A stretch of 42,604 bases of DNA from Bacillus sp. (in: firmicutes) (GTDB lineage: Bacteria > Bacillota > Clostridia > Lachnospirales > Lachnospiraceae), in the NCBI GenBank assembly GCA_023666125.1, contig JAMPCN010000011.1, positions 1-42,604 on the forward strand, given 5' to 3'. Position 1 is the first letter of the stretch. Each line of letters starts with the position of its first letter. Of the stretch, positions 40,395-42,604 are shown piece by piece. Below the pieces are notes generated by a model, which did no database searches, had not been told where the DNA came from, and worked only from the letters and a program-made list of their open reading frames with translations. Position numbers and translations under genes: made by a program.

Positions 40395-42047
40395 TTATGC
40401 CCTTTCATACGTATCTTTGTTTTTAGGTTCCATTGTTCTTTCCTGACTCAATTTATTCTGCAATGCAGCCTGTTCTGTATAAGAAGAAAGCTTATCATGA
40501 ATCGAGGGCTTGTCTGATGGAAGATAATCCGTAAATTTACTCCTGTCTTCTTTTTCTGTTATGTACCATGCCTTTTTGTCTGGGTTATATCTGGCTCCAT
40601 CCTGTTTTAACTGCTCCACTTGCGTTTTAAACTCTTCTCTGGTATCTGCCTTGGGCAGATTCAAATATACTCCCTCGTCATGTTTTTCCAAATGATTCTG
40701 GATTTGCTTAATACTGTCATCGCCTATGGAACGCTCTACATACCACGCTTTCTTATCGCCATCAAATTTGGCACCCATATCTTTAATCTCCTGGCGTACC
40801 GTATCAAAGGTTTCCCGGCTCATATAGGGCATATTAAGCTTAACAGGCGTAACATCTCTCCCTGACTCTATCAGGTAAATGCCCTCCTGCTGATATTCTC
40901 CTGACTGTGCATCCCGCTCCTGTACATAGCATCTATCCGTTTCTTTTCTGCCAGGTGTTGCCTCCTGTACCGCCTGAAACGCATCTTCTTTTGTTGCTCC
41001 ATACGCTTCTCTGCGCGTATCCCCATCATAATAAATAGCCTTATACTGTGACTTGGCGTCTATAGAACTTTGAATGCTGTCAAATGTTTCCTGTGGTGTA
41101 GAACGTTCTATATACCACATCTTTCTATTTCCATCAAATTTGGCTCCCATATCTTTAATTTCCTGCTTGACTGTATCAAAAGTCTCCTTGCTCATATAAG
41201 GCAGCTTAATTTCAACAGGTGTGACATCTCTCCCGGACTCTATCAGGTAAATGCCCTCCTGATGATATTCTCCTGACTGTGCATCCCGCTCCTGTACATA
41301 GCATCTATCCGTTTCTTTTCTGCCAGGTGTTGCCTCCTGTACCGCCTGAAGCACAGCTTCTTTTGTATCAGCAAATGCTTCTTTACGTTCGGAACCGTCA
41401 TAATAAATAGCCTTATACGTTTCGGTTGCCTTAGTTCTCTCGATTTCTGCCTGTACATCTGCCGCTAACTGTCTCTCATCAATAGTTTCCATAGTCTCAT
41501 TCTCCTTTTCTTGTTCAAAATTTTGTTTCTGTTCCGTCTGTGCCTGCTCTGATTCAGGCAGCTTCCAGTCTGCCTCTACATACCATTGCTTCAATTCCGG
41601 GTCAAATCTGGCTCCGATATCCTTAAAATGCTCGACCACCTGCAAATATTGCTCATGCGGCATTCGCGGTAAGAAGTCAATATATGTTCTTCCGTCCTCT
41701 CTGGCCTGATATTTCTCCATTGCTTCATAATCTTCCTTTGTGGTTACTATCTCCCCAAAGAATATTACCTGACTAAGCATATCCTGGTTTATCCGCATTA
41801 AGGTTGTATTTCTTTCATTCAAAGCATCATACAATTCATTTAGAATAACTGAAACCGCCGGAGCCGATATGCCATTATCAGCATGATATTCGGGTGAATT
41901 TCTGACTTCATGGTCGAGTTGCAGCAGCAGATTGCCTAACATCTCATAATCACTATCAGACATTGTATTGTTTTCCATTCGATCTATTGCATTTGAAATA
42001 TCAGTCCGCATATCATGAATCCAATTATTTAACTCTTGAATCTCCAT
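40395..42047 (-). CDS. Tandem-repeat protein with DUF5710-like units (polyvalent type)
   Basis: 550 residues from ATG 42047 (GAGGGG at 4 nt); a longer frame overlaps the upstream gene. The N-terminal helical part (1-100) is unrecognised. Four short units ending GA(K/R)(F/Y)(D/N)...WY lie at about 123-157, 278-314, 402-438 and 460-496 and look like DUF5710-type modules found in polyvalent and DNA-processing proteins of conjugative elements. Two larger repeats (211-315 and 335-439) are nearly identical and contain YKAIYYDG, ATPGRKETDRCYVQERDAQ and GIYLIESGRDVTPV. No catalytic motif was found; perhaps a DNA-protecting protein sent with the relaxase. Confidence 0.7.
   Translation of the reverse strand: MEIQELNNWIHDMRTDISNAIDRMENNTMSDSDYEMLGNLLLQLDHEVRNSPEYHADNGISAPAVSVILNELYDALNERNTTLMRINQDMLSQVIFFGEIVTTKEDYEAMEKYQAREDGRTYIDFLPRMPHEQYLQVVEHFKDIGARFDPELKQWYVEADWKLPESEQAQTEQKQNFEQEKENETMETIDERQLAADVQAEIERTKATETYKAIYYDGSERKEAFADTKEAVLQAVQEATPGRKETDRCYVQERDAQSGEYHQEGIYLIESGRDVTPVEIKLPYMSKETFDTVKQEIKDMGAKFDGNRKMWYIERSTPQETFDSIQSSIDAKSQYKAIYYDGDTRREAYGATKEDAFQAVQEATPGRKETDRCYVQERDAQSGEYQQEGIYLIESGRDVTPVKLNMPYMSRETFDTVRQEIKDMGAKFDGDKKAWYVERSIGDDSIKQIQNHLEKHDEGVYLNLPKADTREEFKTQVEQLKQDGARYNPDKKAWYITEKEDRSKFTDYLPSDKPSIHDKLSSYTEQAALQNKLSQERTMEPKNKDTYERA
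40731..41045. repeat. 315-bp tandem repeat, unit 2
   Basis: Codes residues 335-439 of the repeat protein. Long runs match unit 1 exactly, including the segment around GCATCCCGCTCCTGTACATA. Period 372 bp. Confidence 0.85.
41103..41417. repeat. 315-bp tandem repeat, unit 1
   Basis: Codes residues 211-315 of the repeat protein. It differs from unit 2 at scattered sites, mostly in the YDG and MPYMS parts. Confidence 0.85.
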
Positions 42048-42054
42048 TTGCCCC

Positions 42055-42243
42055 TCACTTTCTTGCTTCATCAAATTCCGCATCTGTCATACTTTGTATT
42101 TTCTTCAGCGTTTGTTGGCTAAGTGCTTTCATATCGGCGTCTAAATATGGGATTTTACTTTCCATATCTGCAGTAACGTCTGCTTTAGTCGTTCCATTAA
42201 AACACTTAATTAGACAGTATTCTTCATACGTTAAACCATCCAT
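42055..42243 (-). CDS. Small conserved element protein, copy 2 (62 residues)
   Basis: LTYEEYCLIKCFNGTTKADV, then ADMESKIPYLDADMKALSQQTLKKI. AAAGGAGG precedes ATG 42243, which directly follows the stop of the upstream copy. Not recognised; mainly helical and acidic. Paralogue of the first 60 residues of the next gene upstream. Confidence 0.75.
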   Translation of the reverse strand: MDGLTYEEYCLIKCFNGTTKADVTADMESKIPYLDADMKALSQQTLKKIQSMTDAEFDEARK

Positions 42244-42597
42244 TTATCTATACCTCCTTTCCATATCTAAATCTAAGCTCCTTTTTTGGCGTTCCTGCTG
42301 TTCAACTATCGCCTTATTGGCTGAAAGTTTACTCATAACTGATTTCAAGTGCTGTATTAAATGGCACCATCTTATTTTAATTGCTCCACTTGAAATTAAA
42401 TCTTGAATCTCCATTTCCTCGTTAAATTCCGTATCTATCATATTTTTTATTTTCTTCAGCGTTTGTTGGCTAAGTGCTTTCATATCTTCATCTAAATAAG
42501 GTAATTTACTTTCCATATCTGCGATTATTTCCTCTCTTTCTTTTGATATTCCACCAAAACACTTAATCAAACAGTATTCCTCATATGTTAAATTCAT
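42244..42597 (-). CDS. Small conserved element protein, copy 1, fused to a neighbour-like segment (117 residues)
   Basis: Residues 1-58 match copy 2 (LTYEEYCLIKCF, ADMESKLPYLDEDMKALSQQTLKKI). Then the frame continues as EEMEIQDLISSGAIKI, resembling the start (MEIQELNNW) of the repeat protein that follows copy 2. So the duplicated unit includes the junction of two genes, joined here in frame. The tail (about 75-117) is basic and unlike anything I recognise. The start ATG is 7 nt from the window edge, so an upstream extension cannot be excluded. Confidence 0.7.
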   Translation of the reverse strand: MNLTYEEYCLIKCFGGISKEREEIIADMESKLPYLDEDMKALSQQTLKKIKNMIDTEFNEEMEIQDLISSGAIKIRWCHLIQHLKSVMSKLSANKAIVEQQERQKRSLDLDMERRYR

Positions 42598-42604
42598 TTT
42601 TAAA

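Overview
The window looks like a chromosomal stretch of a spore-forming anaerobe of the Clostridia, most likely a Lachnospiraceae member. Signs are a six-gene Rnf operon, a phenylalanine T-box ahead of pheST, a Clostridia-type 6S RNA, and spore or cell-wall genes (GerW/YtfJ, SpoIID/LytB-domain, SleB-type and GH25 proteins). No rRNA or tRNA gene and no CRISPR array was seen. From about 31.6 kb to the right end the DNA is clearly AT-richer and is the integrase end of an integrative and conjugative or mobilizable element with a Tn916-like int/xis pair.

Housekeeping part (1-31.5 kb). On the minus strand, a T-box leader controls pheS-pheT, followed closely by an M18 aminopeptidase gene and queA (cut by the window start). 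Next come a BrkB-type membrane protein with a SpoIID/LytB-domain protein, 6S RNA, pckA, and a PIN-domain toxin-antitoxin pair. rpmB stands alone on the plus strand, and a J-domain protein follows. A minus-strand operon runs deoC, aminopeptidase P, a small unknown gene, a DUF2953 gene and gerW. Citrate synthase is divergent, with a structured leader. Then come thrC with a small membrane protein, a SleB-like hydrolase, an unusual AP2/degenerate-HNH protein, a GH25 lipobox-free membrane-anchored hydrolase, and an ApbE flavin transferase gene. The Rnf operon (rnfCDGEAB) ends with a ferredoxin-type aldo/keto reductase gene. ApbE is the enzyme that attaches FMN to the SGAT threonines of RnfG and RnfD, so this cluster works as one respiratory unit.

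Mobile part (31.5-42.6 kb). In order: an AT-rich junction with many TTATAT words, int, xis and a gene-poor stretch. A minus-strand operon of small proteins follows (two tiny ORFs, a zinc-ribbon protein and a MuF-C-like protein), facing an XRE-type repressor across a cluster of TTGTAC/GTACAA operators. Cargo follows: a lipoprotein and a membrane-anchored DUF2726 nuclease-fold protein. After it is a compact type I toxin-antitoxin locus of the Fst/par plan, then a hairpin-rich oriT candidate, a MobP relaxase gene, a mobC-like gene, and a protein with tandem repeats of the kind seen in polyvalent proteins of conjugative elements. The window ends in a tandem duplication in which a small gene has been fused in frame to the start of its neighbour.

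The most notable find is the type I toxin-antitoxin locus at 37.9-38.2 kb. A 31-residue hydrophobic peptide ends in a charged KWLD tail. Two convergent promoters with 17-nt spacers face a shared bidirectional terminator. A direct repeat places sequence complementary to the toxin ribosome-binding site and start codon inside the antisense RNA. All calls come from reading the sequence; no database search was run.
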